A DNA stretch of 57,582 nucleotides from Myxococcota bacterium (GTDB lineage: Bacteria > Myxococcota_A > UBA9160 > UBA4427), in assembly GCA_030748735.1 (NCBI GenBank), contig JASMLK010000154.1, forward strand, positions 1-57,582, written 5' to 3'. Below, one piece after another: positions 26,120-34,821 of this stretch. Numbering within the stretch: the stretch's first letter is position 1; each line of letters opens with the position of its first letter. Position numbers and translations under genes: made by a program. Under the pieces are notes generated by a model. The model worked only from the letters and a program-made list of their open reading frames with translations, had not been told where the DNA came from and ran no database searches.

Positions 26120-27590
26120 TGCGCGTGCAGAGGTCATCGCCGCATCGCCCGAAGCGCGTGCGCTCGGGCTCGTGCCCCCGTGCACGGTGAGCCACGCCCG
26201 CAGCCTTTCTTCCGAACTCGTGGTTCGCGTGACCTCGCCCGCCCTCGAACGCACGACTCGCGAGGCGCTCGTGGACCTCGCGCTTTCGTTTTCTCCGCGC
26301 GCCGCCCTGGCGCCGCGCGAAGCCGGCTTCTTCTTTTGCGAAGGCGCAGTGTTCCTCGACGCGAGCGGAGTCGCTTCGCTGTATCGATCGGAAGCCGGCT
26401 TTGCGGCGGCCCTTTCGGCGCGCGCGCAGGCAACCGGACTACCGGGCACGATCGCCATCGCCTCCTCGCGCGGCGTCGCGCGCATCGTGGCGCGCAAACT
26501 CGCGATCCCGCTGTTGCATCGAACGCACGGAGGCGTGCCCGAAAGCGCCATCCTCGAACCCCACGACGAAGCCCGGGCCCTCGCACCGTTACCCATCGAC
26601 CTGCTTGCGCCCGGTGACGGGTTGGCAGAACAGCTCACGCGCTTCGGGGTGCACACGGTGCGCGACTTGTTGGCGCTACCGCGCGGTCCCCTCGCCCAGC
26701 GTCTGGGCCCCGATGTCCTCGGACTCCTGGCGCGCGCCCGGGGGCGTGGAGTCGAACCGCCACTTCCCGAGCCGCGCGACCTGCGCCTGCGCGAAGCGAT
26801 CGATCTCGAACATCCGATCGACATGCTCGAACCCCTTTCGTTCGTGTTGCGCGGCATGCTTTCGCGTCTCACCGAACGCCTGGTGCTGCGGGGGCTTGCG
26901 AGTGGACCGATCGACCTCGCCTTCGAACTGTGCGGCGGTGCGCGGGACGACCGCCGGGTCGGCGTGGCGGCCCCGACGCGCGACCACCGTGTGCTGTTGC
27001 GGCTCGTTACCCAGGCCCTCGAAAGCCAGCCTCCCGAGGCCCCGATCGAAGCCATCACCCTCAGCACGTTGGGCGTCGTCCCGCGCAGCGACCAACTCGA
27101 CTTGTTCCGCAATCCGGGCCCGGACCCGGCGGAAATCGACCGCACGCTGGCCGAACTCGAAGCTCTGTGCGGGCCAGGACAGGTGGGCGCCCCCGCGGTG
27201 GTCGACGACAACCACCCGTGCGCGTTCGAGCTGAAGCCCTTCTCCACCGACTCCTCCACCAACGCAGCGGGTGCGGAAGCCGACACCCTCGCGGCGGATG
27301 CGCTTCGAGAACGCGAGCAGCTGGGGCACCTCGCCGCGCGTGCGCTCCGCCCCCCGGTGCGCGCCAAGGTCCAGCTGCGGGGAGGCCAACCCGAGCGCAT
27401 TCGCAGCGCGGTGGCGTGCGGGGAAGTGCTCAATATTGCAGGGCCGTGGCGTTCCACCGGACGCTGGTGGTCGGAAAAAGAACGCTTTGCCCTCGACCAC
27501 TTCGACGTGCAGGTGAGCGACGGCACCGTACTCCGCCTGTGCTTCGACTGGATCGCCCGTAGCTGGCAGGTCGACGCGATCTACGACTAA
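26016..27590 (+). CDS. imuB: ImuB, Y-family polymerase-like mutasome scaffold
   Basis: Predicted 524-aa Y-family-like protein of the mutasome. It starts MRVACLLIPDLPL; the catalytic carboxylates expected of active DinB are missing (no SLDE block; the corresponding stretch reads AVFLDASGV), as in known ImuB scaffolds. A beta-clamp binding motif QLDLF is at residues 360-364, and the conserved C-terminal domain continues to WQVDAIYD. It would bring DnaE2 to stalled forks through the clamp and ImuA. ATG 26016 lies within the imuA tail frame. Its DnaE2 partner is encoded 11 kb downstream. Confidence 0.9.
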   Translation: MRVACLLIPDLPLRAEFRAHPELQQQPVAIATGADARAEVIAASPEARALGLVPPCTVSHARSLSSELVVRVTSPALERTTREALVDLALSFSPRAALAPREAGFFFCEGAVFLDASGVASLYRSEAGFAAALSARAQATGLPGTIAIASSRGVARIVARKLAIPLLHRTHGGVPESAILEPHDEARALAPLPIDLLAPGDGLAEQLTRFGVHTVRDLLALPRGPLAQRLGPDVLGLLARARGRGVEPPLPEPRDLRLREAIDLEHPIDMLEPLSFVLRGMLSRLTERLVLRGLASGPIDLAFELCGGARDDRRVGVAAPTRDHRVLLRLVTQALESQPPEAPIEAITLSTLGVVPRSDQLDLFRNPGPDPAEIDRTLAELEALCGPGQVGAPAVVDDNHPCAFELKPFSTDSSTNAAGAEADTLAADALREREQLGHLAARALRPPVRAKVQLRGGQPERIRSAVACGEVLNIAGPWRSTGRWWSEKERFALDHFDVQVSDGTVLRLCFDWIARSWQVDAIYD

Positions 27591-27727
27591 CATGCGGCCC
27601 GCCTCGCGAGACGTAGCATGACGCCGCGTCACCGGCCGCATTCGGCTCTCAGGCACCGATCCCACTCCACTTCGCACTCAACCCCGCTCCGTACCGAACG
27701 CTCAGCGTCAGGAAGGAATCTCGTCCC

Positions 27728-28321
27728 ATGCCCGCCACCCGCCCCGCCCAGCGCCAGGATCACCGTCTCGCCTTCCTCCGCGGCTTCCTGACCCGGCCCA
27801 AGGAAGTCGGCTCGATCATCCCGAGTTCGCGCTTCATGGAAAAGCGCATCGTGAACACCGCGCGGCTCCGCGAAGCCAAGCTCGCCATCGAACTCGGCCC
27901 CGGCACCGGCGGCACCACCAAGGCCTTCCTGCGCGCGATGGCCCCCGACGCGAAGCTCCTGGCGATCGAGATCAACCCCGACTTCGTGAAGCTCTTGAAC
28001 GAAACGATCGACGACGACCGCTTGATCGTGCACGAGGGCAGCGCCGCCGACATCCCCTCGGCGCTCGGCAAGTACGGCCTCGACACCCCCGAAGTCATCC
28101 TCTCGGGCATTCCGTTTTCGACGATGGACCGCGAGCTCGGCCTGTCGATCCTGCAGTCGGTCCACGACGCGCTGCCGAAGCACGGGCGCTTCGTCGCCTA
28201 CCAGTTCCGCGACCGCGTCGAGACGCTGGGCAACAACGTCTTCGGCCAGGCCAACGTGCAGACCGAACTCTTGAACGTCCCGCCCATGCGCGTGTATCGC
28301 TGGGAAAAGACCGAGGACTGA
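27728..28321 (+). CDS. Class I methyltransferase, PmtA/phospholipid N-methyltransferase-like
   Basis: Predicted 197-aa SAM-dependent methyltransferase. The opening FLRGFLTRPKEVGSIIPSS and the SAM loop AIELGPGTGGTTKAF match the PmtA/Erm-like small methyltransferases, several of which methylate phosphatidylethanolamine. Other members modify rRNA, so the target is unproven. AAGGAA precedes the ATG. It is convergent with the PLP enzyme. Confidence 0.7.
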   Translation: MPATRPAQRQDHRLAFLRGFLTRPKEVGSIIPSSRFMEKRIVNTARLREAKLAIELGPGTGGTTKAFLRAMAPDAKLLAIEINPDFVKLLNETIDDDRLIVHEGSAADIPSALGKYGLDTPEVILSGIPFSTMDRELGLSILQSVHDALPKHGRFVAYQFRDRVETLGNNVFGQANVQTELLNVPPMRVYRWEKTED

Positions 28322-28339
28322 ACGTCCCGGCCCTTCCAG

Positions 28340-29464
28340 TCAGTTCGCGTTGATGAAGGTGGTGAGCAGTTCGTCGCGCGTTGCCACGGGGAGCTGATCG
28401 AGGATCGTGTTGATCGCGCCCAATCGGTCGGACACCAACGTGAACATGCACATGTCGGGCTCGGTCATGGCTTCGATGCCTTCGATCTTGTCGATGCCCT
28501 CGAGCATGGCGCGGGTCGCGTCCCAACTTTCGCGCACGATCTTTTCGTAGCCGACTTCGCCGAGATAACGCATCACCGCCCACGAGGCCGCGATCGGGCC
28601 GGCGGACTTGCTGCTCAACACGGTCGGGTTGATGACGGCGTACTCGGTCGTGCCGCTGCAAACGAACAGCGCGTGCTTGCGCAGTTCGCGCGAGCGATAG
28701 AGCACCACCGAGGCGTTCTTCGGCGCGTATCCGTACTTGTGCATGTCCGCCGAAATGCTGGTGACGCCCTCGACGGCGAAGTCGAAGTCGCGCGATAGGA
28801 TCCCCATGCGGCGCATGAACGAGAGATAGATGCCGCCCACGCAGGCGTCGATGTGGAACAAGATGTCGCGTTCGCTAGCCGCTGCGGCCATTTCGGGGAT
28901 CGGGTCGATGGTGCCGTGGGAGAAGTTGGGCGCGGAACCCACCCCGAGCACCGTGTTCGGGCCGAGGGCGTCGCGAAACGCCGCCGCGTCGGCGCGGAAG
29001 TCTCCGGTGTCGACGGGCGTCGTCACCACCTTCAAGCCCAGATAGTGCGCGGCCTTGTGGAAGGCCGGATGCGCGGTGATCGGCAGGACGATCTCCGGTG
29101 CGGTGATCTCGGGGCGGTGTTCGCGCGCGTGATCGCGTGCCACCTTCACCGCGAGCATGATGCTCTCGGTCCCACCACTCGTCATGCTGCCGACGACCTG
29201 GTCGTCGCCCTGCAACAGATCCGCAAGCGAACGCACCACGTCGTTCTCCATGCGGCCCGCACTCGGATACATGTTGATGTAGAGGGCGTTCTGGGTGAGG
29301 AAGCGCGAAAACGCCTGGGTGGTCAGGTCGTAGGCTTCGCCGCCGGGGTCGTACAAGCCGGTGAGGATCTGACCGCTGCGCCAATCGACGTCGTCGCCGG
29401 CCAGTTTGCCGAGTTGCGCCAGGATCTGGTCGCTTGCCTCGCCTTCTCGCTTCAGGGCACCCAT
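28340..29464 (-). CDS. PLP-dependent group II decarboxylase/lyase, sphingosine-1-P lyase-like
   Basis: Predicted 374-aa fold-type I PLP enzyme. The Schiff-base lysine lies in ADMHKYGYAPKNASVVLY, which resembles the HKYGYAPKG motif of sphingosine-1-phosphate lyases more than glutamate decarboxylases. An N-terminal MYPSAGRMENDVV and GGTESIMLAVKVAR (cofactor phosphate loop) are present. I chose ATG 29464, with GGGAG upstream; a nearby alternative adds two residues. Substrate could be a phosphorylated long-chain base or an amino acid. Next to a PmtA-like gene, a lipid role is plausible but unproven. Confidence 0.82.
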   Translation of the reverse strand: MGALKREGEASDQILAQLGKLAGDDVDWRSGQILTGLYDPGGEAYDLTTQAFSRFLTQNALYINMYPSAGRMENDVVRSLADLLQGDDQVVGSMTSGGTESIMLAVKVARDHAREHRPEITAPEIVLPITAHPAFHKAAHYLGLKVVTTPVDTGDFRADAAAFRDALGPNTVLGVGSAPNFSHGTIDPIPEMAAAASERDILFHIDACVGGIYLSFMRRMGILSRDFDFAVEGVTSISADMHKYGYAPKNASVVLYRSRELRKHALFVCSGTTEYAVINPTVLSSKSAGPIAASWAVMRYLGEVGYEKIVRESWDATRAMLEGIDKIEGIEAMTEPDMCMFTLVSDRLGAINTILDQLPVATRDELLTTFINAN

Positions 29465-29871
29465 CGACATCTCCCTCTGTTCCGGTGCTTTTCCAGTGCT
29501 TCGGGGTCTCTCGATCGATCGAGCCGGAAAAGCTGCCCGATTCGCGCAGTCGGTCAAGCGCGATCGCCGCGCCGCGGGCTCGGAATCGCGGCCTGACAGC
29601 CTCTAGCCCATTGACCCGGGCGAACAGGTGAGGCATTTCAAGCGCGCGGGCCAGCGCCTGCCCCGAATCGCAATTCGCCGGCAGGCACACGCAGGAGTGT
29701 GGCGATTCGGCGCTCTGCCGAGCGGATCGAGTCGAGTCACTGCGGTGACGCCGAGTCGGCCCGAATTGCGGGCGACCGGCACCCTTACGCGCTGGCGCTC
29801 GTTTACCATGGAAATGGGCCCACCAGCGGCCCTGCGGAGTGCTGTGATCAATGAATGGGAGTCATGCAGCA
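29465..29871. other. 407-bp intergenic region without a supported gene
   Basis: This gap lies between the divergent PLP lyase and CBS-protein genes. I see only short, unsupported frames. Small inverted repeats are present (for example CGAAT/ATTCG near 29664 and CACTGCGGTG), but no strong promoter, terminator or RNA structure is evident by eye. Confidence 0.5.
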
Positions 29872-30285
29872 ATGAAAGTCAGCGAGTACATGAGCACCGA
29901 TGTCGTGACGGCGAATCTTCGGGATGGCTTGCGCCAGACGTTCTACCGGATGCGCGAGCGAGACATCCGCCACATGCCTGTCATCGGCGACGACGAACGC
30001 GTGGTCGGCATCATCAGTGACCGCGACCTGCGCCACCCCGATTGGGTCGACGACGAAGAGAACTGCGCCCACTACTACCTGCTCGACAACGCCCACAAGG
30101 TCGAGAGGACGATGTCCGGCAATCCGGTGACCGTCTCACCCGACGAGAACCTGCAAAAGGCCGTCGAGGTCATCCTGGACCACAAGTACGGCGCCCTGCC
30201 CGTCGTCGACAACGACCAGAAGCTCGTCGGCATGATTTCGGCGATGGATCTACTGCGCGCCTTTCACGACATCGACGACAGCTGA
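29872..30285 (+). CDS. Two-CBS-domain protein
   Basis: Predicted 137-aa protein made of two CBS repeats and little else. The first runs through VSEYMSTDVVTANLRDGL to DERVVGIISDRDLRHP; the second through MSGNPVTVSPDENLQKAV to QKLVGMISAMDLLRAF. Such stand-alone CBS pairs usually bind adenine nucleotides and act as energy or signal sensors. ATG 29872 is favoured because the domain begins immediately; an upstream ATG adds seven residues. It is convergent with dinB, 14 nt away. Confidence 0.9.
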   Translation: MKVSEYMSTDVVTANLRDGLRQTFYRMRERDIRHMPVIGDDERVVGIISDRDLRHPDWVDDEENCAHYYLLDNAHKVERTMSGNPVTVSPDENLQKAVEVILDHKYGALPVVDNDQKLVGMISAMDLLRAFHDIDDS

Positions 30286-30299
30286 ATCAACCCGGCAGA

Positions 30300-31580
30300 C
30301 TACGGCCCGCCCTCTTCTTCCAGGCGTTCACCGCGTTTTATCTGCATCGACAGGCCGGCCCGCTCGGCGCCGCCCTGACTTGCGCGCCGCAGTGCCTTGC
30401 TGCCGAAGCGGTCAGTGATTTCGTCCAGGGCGCGATTGAGTTCGCTTCGTCGCTTCTTTTCTGGCGCATCTTCGAACAGTGACATCTGCGGTGCTTCGGC
30501 CGGCTCGAGCCCCTCGGCCCCGACGCCGATCAAACGAACCGCGCCTTCGATCGGGGCCCTGGCGAGGAGCTTGCGCGCTTCGCGTGCGAGCACTTCGCCG
30601 TCGTCAGTCGCTTCGAAAAGGGTGGTCTGCCTCGAGAGCGAGGCGTAGCCACGCGGTCCGGGTGCGCGCCGTTCTGCGGGGCTCCACTTGAGCACCACCA
30701 CGCGGGCTTTGATGTCGTCACGCCGCAGTCGCCTTGCGACCGACTCAGCGTGGGTCAGGATCGTGGCCTGCAGCACTTCGCGGTCGCGGATATCCGATGC
30801 GAAGGTGTTCTCTTCACTGTACGACTTGGCTTCACGGTACGCCTCGACTTCACGGATGTCTTCGCCCCGGGCGAGTCGGGCGATTTCGCTTCCCCATGCA
30901 CCGAGTCGCAGCCGAACCGTTTCGGCGCTTGCTTCGGCGAGTTCGCCCAACGTCTCGAAGCCCGCGGCGCCCAGCCGCTTCGCACCCACCGGCCCGACGC
31001 CCCAGATCGCGCGTACCGAAAGCGGCGCGAGAAAAGCGCGAACTTCGCCGGGGAGCACCTCGCACAGACCGTCCGGCTTGGCCGCGGCGCTCGCGATCTT
31101 GGCCACCATCTTCACCGGGCCGATCCCACACGAAACGGCGAGCCCGACTTCTTCGCGCACGCGAGCGCGCAAGCGCGTCGCGACTTCGCGCGGTAGTCCC
31201 ATCAGGCGTTCGCTTCCGGTGAGGTCGAGGAACGCTTCGTCGAGGGAAAGGCCTTCGACGCGCGGTGAAAAGTCGTCGAAGATCGCAAAGATGCGCCGCG
31301 ACTCCTTCGCGTAGAGGGCCATGTTGCCCCGCACGAAGATCAGGTCGGGGCACAGCCGTCGCGCTTCGAAGGCAGGCATCGCCGAGCGCACGCCGAACAC
31401 GCGCGCTTCGTAGCTCGCGGCCGACACGACACCGCGCGCACTTTCACCCCCCACAGCAATCGGTTTGCCACGAAGCTCGGGGTTGTCACGCTGTTCGACC
31501 GACGCGTAGAAGGCGTCCATGTCCGCGTGCATGATCACGTGGGGGAAGGTCTTGCCCGCGGTGGCGGTCGCGTCGGACAT
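30300..31580 (-). CDS. dinB: DNA polymerase IV (DinB)
   Basis: Predicted 426-aa Y-family translesion polymerase. Catalytic acids are present in MHADMDAFYASVE (residues 17-29) and in SLDE (112-115) of EGLSLDEAFLDLTG. The helix-hairpin region VGPVGAKRLGAAGF and the little finger follow. A clamp-binding motif QMSLF is at 365-369, followed by a basic C-terminal tail. Start ATG 31580 fits the conserved N-terminus. It is last in a minus-strand run with a methyltransferase, FAD oxidase and response regulator; the 12-base element at imuA/dnaE2 is not seen upstream of it. Confidence 0.95.
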   Translation of the reverse strand: MSDATATAGKTFPHVIMHADMDAFYASVEQRDNPELRGKPIAVGGESARGVVSAASYEARVFGVRSAMPAFEARRLCPDLIFVRGNMALYAKESRRIFAIFDDFSPRVEGLSLDEAFLDLTGSERLMGLPREVATRLRARVREEVGLAVSCGIGPVKMVAKIASAAAKPDGLCEVLPGEVRAFLAPLSVRAIWGVGPVGAKRLGAAGFETLGELAEASAETVRLRLGAWGSEIARLARGEDIREVEAYREAKSYSEENTFASDIRDREVLQATILTHAESVARRLRRDDIKARVVVLKWSPAERRAPGPRGYASLSRQTTLFEATDDGEVLAREARKLLARAPIEGAVRLIGVGAEGLEPAEAPQMSLFEDAPEKKRRSELNRALDEITDRFGSKALRRASQGGAERAGLSMQIKRGERLEEEGGP

Positions 31581-31606
31581 CTCGGCGCGAGTGTAGCGAC
31601 GCAGGG

Positions 31607-32086
31607 CTAGAGCCAGCGGCGCACCTTGTCCTTGTACTCGCTGTACGGGCCGCCGAACTTGTCTTCGAGATAGGTTTCCTCGTGGCGGATCGCGATGTGA
31701 TAGATCGTGAACCAGGTCACCGGAACCAGCAGCACGACCCACATATTGTCGAACAGAATGCCGAGCGCAGCCTGCAAGACGCCCATGCTCAGGTACATGG
31801 GATTTCGGGTCCAGGCGTAGACCCCGCTGCCGAGCAACTCCGGAGAGACCTTCCACGGTTTGGGGTCCTGCCCGGTTCGGCGGAAGTGCCCATTGGCTGA
31901 AATCAAGATGGCGACCCCGGTGACCAGCAGTGCGCCGCCGATGAAATAGCGCGAGCTGCCCGTCAACGGATTGGGCAGCGCCCCGACGAACGCCTGGATG
32001 ACGGCACCCACCACCAGTGCAATCACCGGCACGAAGGGCGGCGGGAACCGAACCGCCGCACCGCGTTCACTTTCTGCTTCGCTCAT
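31607..32086 (-). CDS. ICMT/PEMT-like membrane methyltransferase
   Basis: Predicted 159-aa integral membrane protein with about four helices. The C-terminal signature YAWTRNPMYLSM with HEETYLEDKFGGPYSEY is typical of the isoprenylcysteine carboxyl methyltransferase/phospholipid methyltransferase superfamily. Target is unknown. GGGGGAGAA precedes the ATG at 32086. It lies 26 nt ahead of dinB and 31 nt after the FAD oxidase gene, in a probable operon. Confidence 0.85.
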   Translation of the reverse strand: MSEAESERGAAVRFPPPFVPVIALVVGAVIQAFVGALPNPLTGSSRYFIGGALLVTGVAILISANGHFRRTGQDPKPWKVSPELLGSGVYAWTRNPMYLSMGVLQAALGILFDNMWVVLLVPVTWFTIYHIAIRHEETYLEDKFGGPYSEYKDKVRRWL

Positions 32087-32117
32087 GAATTTCTCCCCCA
32101 GAGTCGCAGAAGAGCGA

Positions 32118-33452
32118 TCAGACGACCCGGGAAACCGATCGAGGGGGGAGCGCGTGTGCGATTTCAGATGCGGCGTGCAGACCACTCGAGATCGCGGCCT
32201 CGGCGCCCTGCCCCGCGAAGTAGTCGCCGGCGAACGCCATGCGGGGCGTGCGTTCGACCCGGTTTTCGAAGCGGGCAAGCGACGCAAAGAAGCCCGGTCC
32301 CGCGATGGGTGCGGCCGCATCGATGCGGTCGACGATGACCTCGCGCGGTGTCAGTCGACCTACCGCGGAGCGTTCGAGGTTGTCGAGCACGACGCCCGCG
32401 ACTTCGGCGTCGGTAGCGCCCGACAGGCGCCCCGTCGCCGCCTCACTCAGGACGGCCCGGAGCAGGCCCGCTCCACTCGGCGCTGCACCGCGCATGTGAT
32501 GCGCCACTTCGAGTGCCGAAACCCCGAAACCGTCGCGCGGCGGGAAAGCGATCATACGATGCGGGACCGCGGGTGCGGCGTCGAACAGAAGGTGCGCCAC
32601 CGTGCGACGGGCGAACGAAAGCGATTCGAAGAAGCCACGCTCACTCGGCACGAGCTTGGGACAAAGCGACGCCATCGAAGGACCGGTGACCGCCACCACC
32701 ACCGCGTCCGCCATCGCGCGGCCTTCGCGCGCACCAGCCCGGTAGCGAACACGCGCGCCGTCGTCTTCGCTTTCGATCGCCGAAACGTCACAGCCGAAAC
32801 GCACGTTCAATCGGTCGGCCAGGCGGTTCGCCAGCAGAGCGAGCCCTCCGATGAGGTACTGCGGCCGCACACCGCGCAACCGTTCGGCAAAGCGCAGGAA
32901 CGCCGCCGCCGACAGCGCTTCGACGTTCATCCCGGCCAGCGCCGACGCATACGGAACCACGCGTTCGCGACGCAGCCCGCGCCCAACCACCCGGTCGAGC
33001 CAGGTCACGGCCGACAGCGAATCGAGCGCGCCGATCGCCTTCTCGCTCACGGGGTCGAGTTCACGGCGCCAGCGCAGGGCCTCCACGCGCAGACGCCCGA
33101 GCCGCCAGGCGTCGCTGCGATGCACGGCGTCCGTTTGCACGAAGAGCGGGTCTTCGATCGGGCGCACGGCCGCCATCCCGTGGGCGGTGTCGATCGCGTC
33201 GGGAAAGCGCAGGATCGATTGCACGTCGCTCGCGAGATCGACATGCCGAGCCAACCCGTGCAGGCCGTTGTCGCGGCTCGCAAACACACCCACGCCGGGT
33301 TCGATCAGGAAGCCTTCGTGCTCTCGGCTTCGCGCGCGGCCCCCCGGTGCCGCTTCGCGCTCGAGCACTTCGACGTCGAACCCGGCACGCTGCAGTCGCC
33401 ACGCACACGCGAGCCCCGCAAGCCCAGCGCCGATGACGAGTACCGAGGCCAT
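32118..33452 (-). CDS. FAD-dependent amine oxidase / protoporphyrinogen oxidase-like
   Basis: Predicted 444-aa flavoenzyme. The Rossmann FAD motif VIGAGLAGLACAWRL starts at residue 6, with the follow-on EREAAPGGRARS. Domain order fits the amine oxidase/PPOX/phytoene-desaturase superfamily; the C-terminus returns an FAD-contact segment (RMAFAGDYFAGQGAEAAI). Its start overlaps the response regulator stop by 1 nt. Substrate is not resolved. Confidence 0.82.
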   Translation of the reverse strand: MASVLVIGAGLAGLACAWRLQRAGFDVEVLEREAAPGGRARSREHEGFLIEPGVGVFASRDNGLHGLARHVDLASDVQSILRFPDAIDTAHGMAAVRPIEDPLFVQTDAVHRSDAWRLGRLRVEALRWRRELDPVSEKAIGALDSLSAVTWLDRVVGRGLRRERVVPYASALAGMNVEALSAAAFLRFAERLRGVRPQYLIGGLALLANRLADRLNVRFGCDVSAIESEDDGARVRYRAGAREGRAMADAVVVAVTGPSMASLCPKLVPSERGFFESLSFARRTVAHLLFDAAPAVPHRMIAFPPRDGFGVSALEVAHHMRGAAPSGAGLLRAVLSEAATGRLSGATDAEVAGVVLDNLERSAVGRLTPREVIVDRIDAAAPIAGPGFFASLARFENRVERTPRMAFAGDYFAGQGAEAAISSGLHAASEIAHALPPRSVSRVV

Positions 33453-33865
33453 CAGGGCGCACCCTCGGGCTGCGCCGACGCACCGGCCTCGACATGCCGC
33501 CTGACCATTTCGACCATGGCCTTCGGCTGGAAGGGCTTGCGAAGGAACGCAGCGCCCAGACCCTCGATGCGCTCGGACAATTCGGGCGAAGGAAGATCAC
33601 CGCTGGCAAAGATCACGGCGAGGCCGTCGCAGGTCGCCTCTAGATGATCGACCACCTCTTCGACGCCATTGGGTGGGATCTGCACGTCGAGGATCGCCGC
33701 AGCGATTTCGTCGCGGTGTTCGTCGAGTTGCCCCCGCGCTTCATCGCCGTCCTTCGCGGTGAGCGTCGCGAAGCCCTCGCGCTCGAGCACCCGAGAGATC
33801 AGGCGCAAGAGCGGCGCTTCGTCGTCCACGATGAGGATCGTGCCTTGCGCCGGGTCGGAAGACAT
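33452..33865 (-). CDS. Stand-alone response regulator receiver domain
   Basis: Predicted 137-aa protein with a single CheY-like receiver: acidic pocket VDDEAPLL, phosphoacceptor Asp in AAILDVQIP, Ser in IFASGD, and Lys in LRKPFQPK. No output domain is present. It overlaps the FAD oxidase gene by 1 nt (TGATG) and heads the run ending in dinB. Its kinase is not obvious; the orphan kinase-like protein at 5.9 kb is too distant to infer pairing. Confidence 0.9.
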   Translation of the reverse strand: MSSDPAQGTILIVDDEAPLLRLISRVLEREGFATLTAKDGDEARGQLDEHRDEIAAAILDVQIPPNGVEEVVDHLEATCDGLAVIFASGDLPSPELSERIEGLGAAFLRKPFQPKAMVEMVRRHVEAGASAQPEGAP

Positions 33866-33886
33866 CGTGCGCGCATCATAGTCCTC

Positions 33887-34617
33887 GGCGCGGCTGCCTG
33901 GCAGGCGTTTGCGCGCGAATCCGGGCAGCGCTGCGCGTTGTCCCGCGAGGCGAAGGTCGTGCTGGCCGACAACGACTTCGAGGGGCGTCGCACCGTTCGC
34001 ATCTACAACCTGCTCGCCCTCGGCGAGACCTTCGAACGCGTCCCCGTCCACGAAAAGGTGCTGCCGATCGTCGAAGGGGTACTCGATCGCGGGTGCCTCG
34101 TGTCGTCGCTTTCGTCGGTCGACATCGGGCCGGGCGGGCGCGCACAGATGCTGCATGCCGACGACCAGCTGATCGCCATGCCGCGCCCCACCCGGCCCTG
34201 GTCTGCAACACGATGTGGGCGCTGACCGATTTCACCGAAGAAGACGAGGCGCCCCACTTCGTGAAGGGCAGCCACACGTGGGGGTCCTGCCCCGATCCGA
34301 CGGCGAGCCACAACGATATCGAGCAGACCCAGGCCGTGATGTCTCGCGGCAGCGTGATGATCTGGAACGGCAGCCGGTGGCACGGCGGCGGCGCGAATCG
34401 CAGCGACGCCCGGCGGACGGGCATCGCGATGAACTACTGCGCAGGATTCATCCGCCAGCAGGAAAACCAGCAGCTCGGCATCCCGCACGAAGTCGCGCGC
34501 AGCTTCTCCCCGCGGCTCAAGCGGCTGGTTGGCTACGGGGTGTATCGCTCGCTGATCGGGCATATCGACAAACACGATCCGATCGAACTCCTCGGCGACG
34601 ACGGCGCGGGCCCTTGA
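33887..34617 (+). pseudogene. Phytanoyl-CoA dioxygenase (PhyH)-like gene, frameshifted and 5'-truncated
   Basis: The first frame carries PhyH-like NDFEGRRTVRIYNLLAL and the iron-binding MLHADDQLIAMPRP, then terminates at 34225. A second frame continues with CNTMWALTDFTEEDEAPHFV and later SRGSVMIWNGSRWHGGGANR, which holds the distal His. The two meet at a run of C at 34186-34189: one extra C would join them into RPHPALVCNTMW. The usual N-terminal helix is not found, and the upstream frame runs toward the divergent response regulator. It is either a decayed gene or an assembly error in a homopolymer. Confidence 0.7.
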
Positions 34618-34649
34618 CGCGCGAGGCCGGGGGCCGATCCCCAGATTGT

Positions 34650-34667
34650 CGGAACCGGTAGGTTCCG
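34650..34667. terminator. Hairpin after the PhyH remnant
   Basis: A 7-bp perfect stem CGGAACC / GGTTCCG encloses the loop GGTA. It lies 33 bp after the PhyH stop and upstream of the ATPase promoter. There is no T-run, so it may be a stalling or attenuator hairpin rather than a classic terminator. Confidence 0.4.
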
Positions 34668-34753
34668 GCGTGACACTCAGTTCAAGACACCGAGGCGACG
34701 CGCGATTCATGGGCCATGACGGCAAGTCTGCGGCAACAGCGCGGCAGGTCGAG

Positions 34754-34782
34754 TTCAGGCCGCGCCACAATTGCACTACAAT
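34754..34782 (+). promoter_or_regulatory. Candidate sigma-70 promoter for the polysaccharide operon
   Basis: A strong -10 box TACAAT at 34777-34782 has a weak -35 (TTCAGG at 34754-34759) at 17-bp spacing. It lies 40 bp before the ATG of the ATPase gene, giving a short leader with an AAGGA ribosome site. Confidence 0.45.
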
Positions 34783-34821
34783 CGTTCAGATTCTCATTCC
34801 CTGGCACCGATAAGGACGCCG

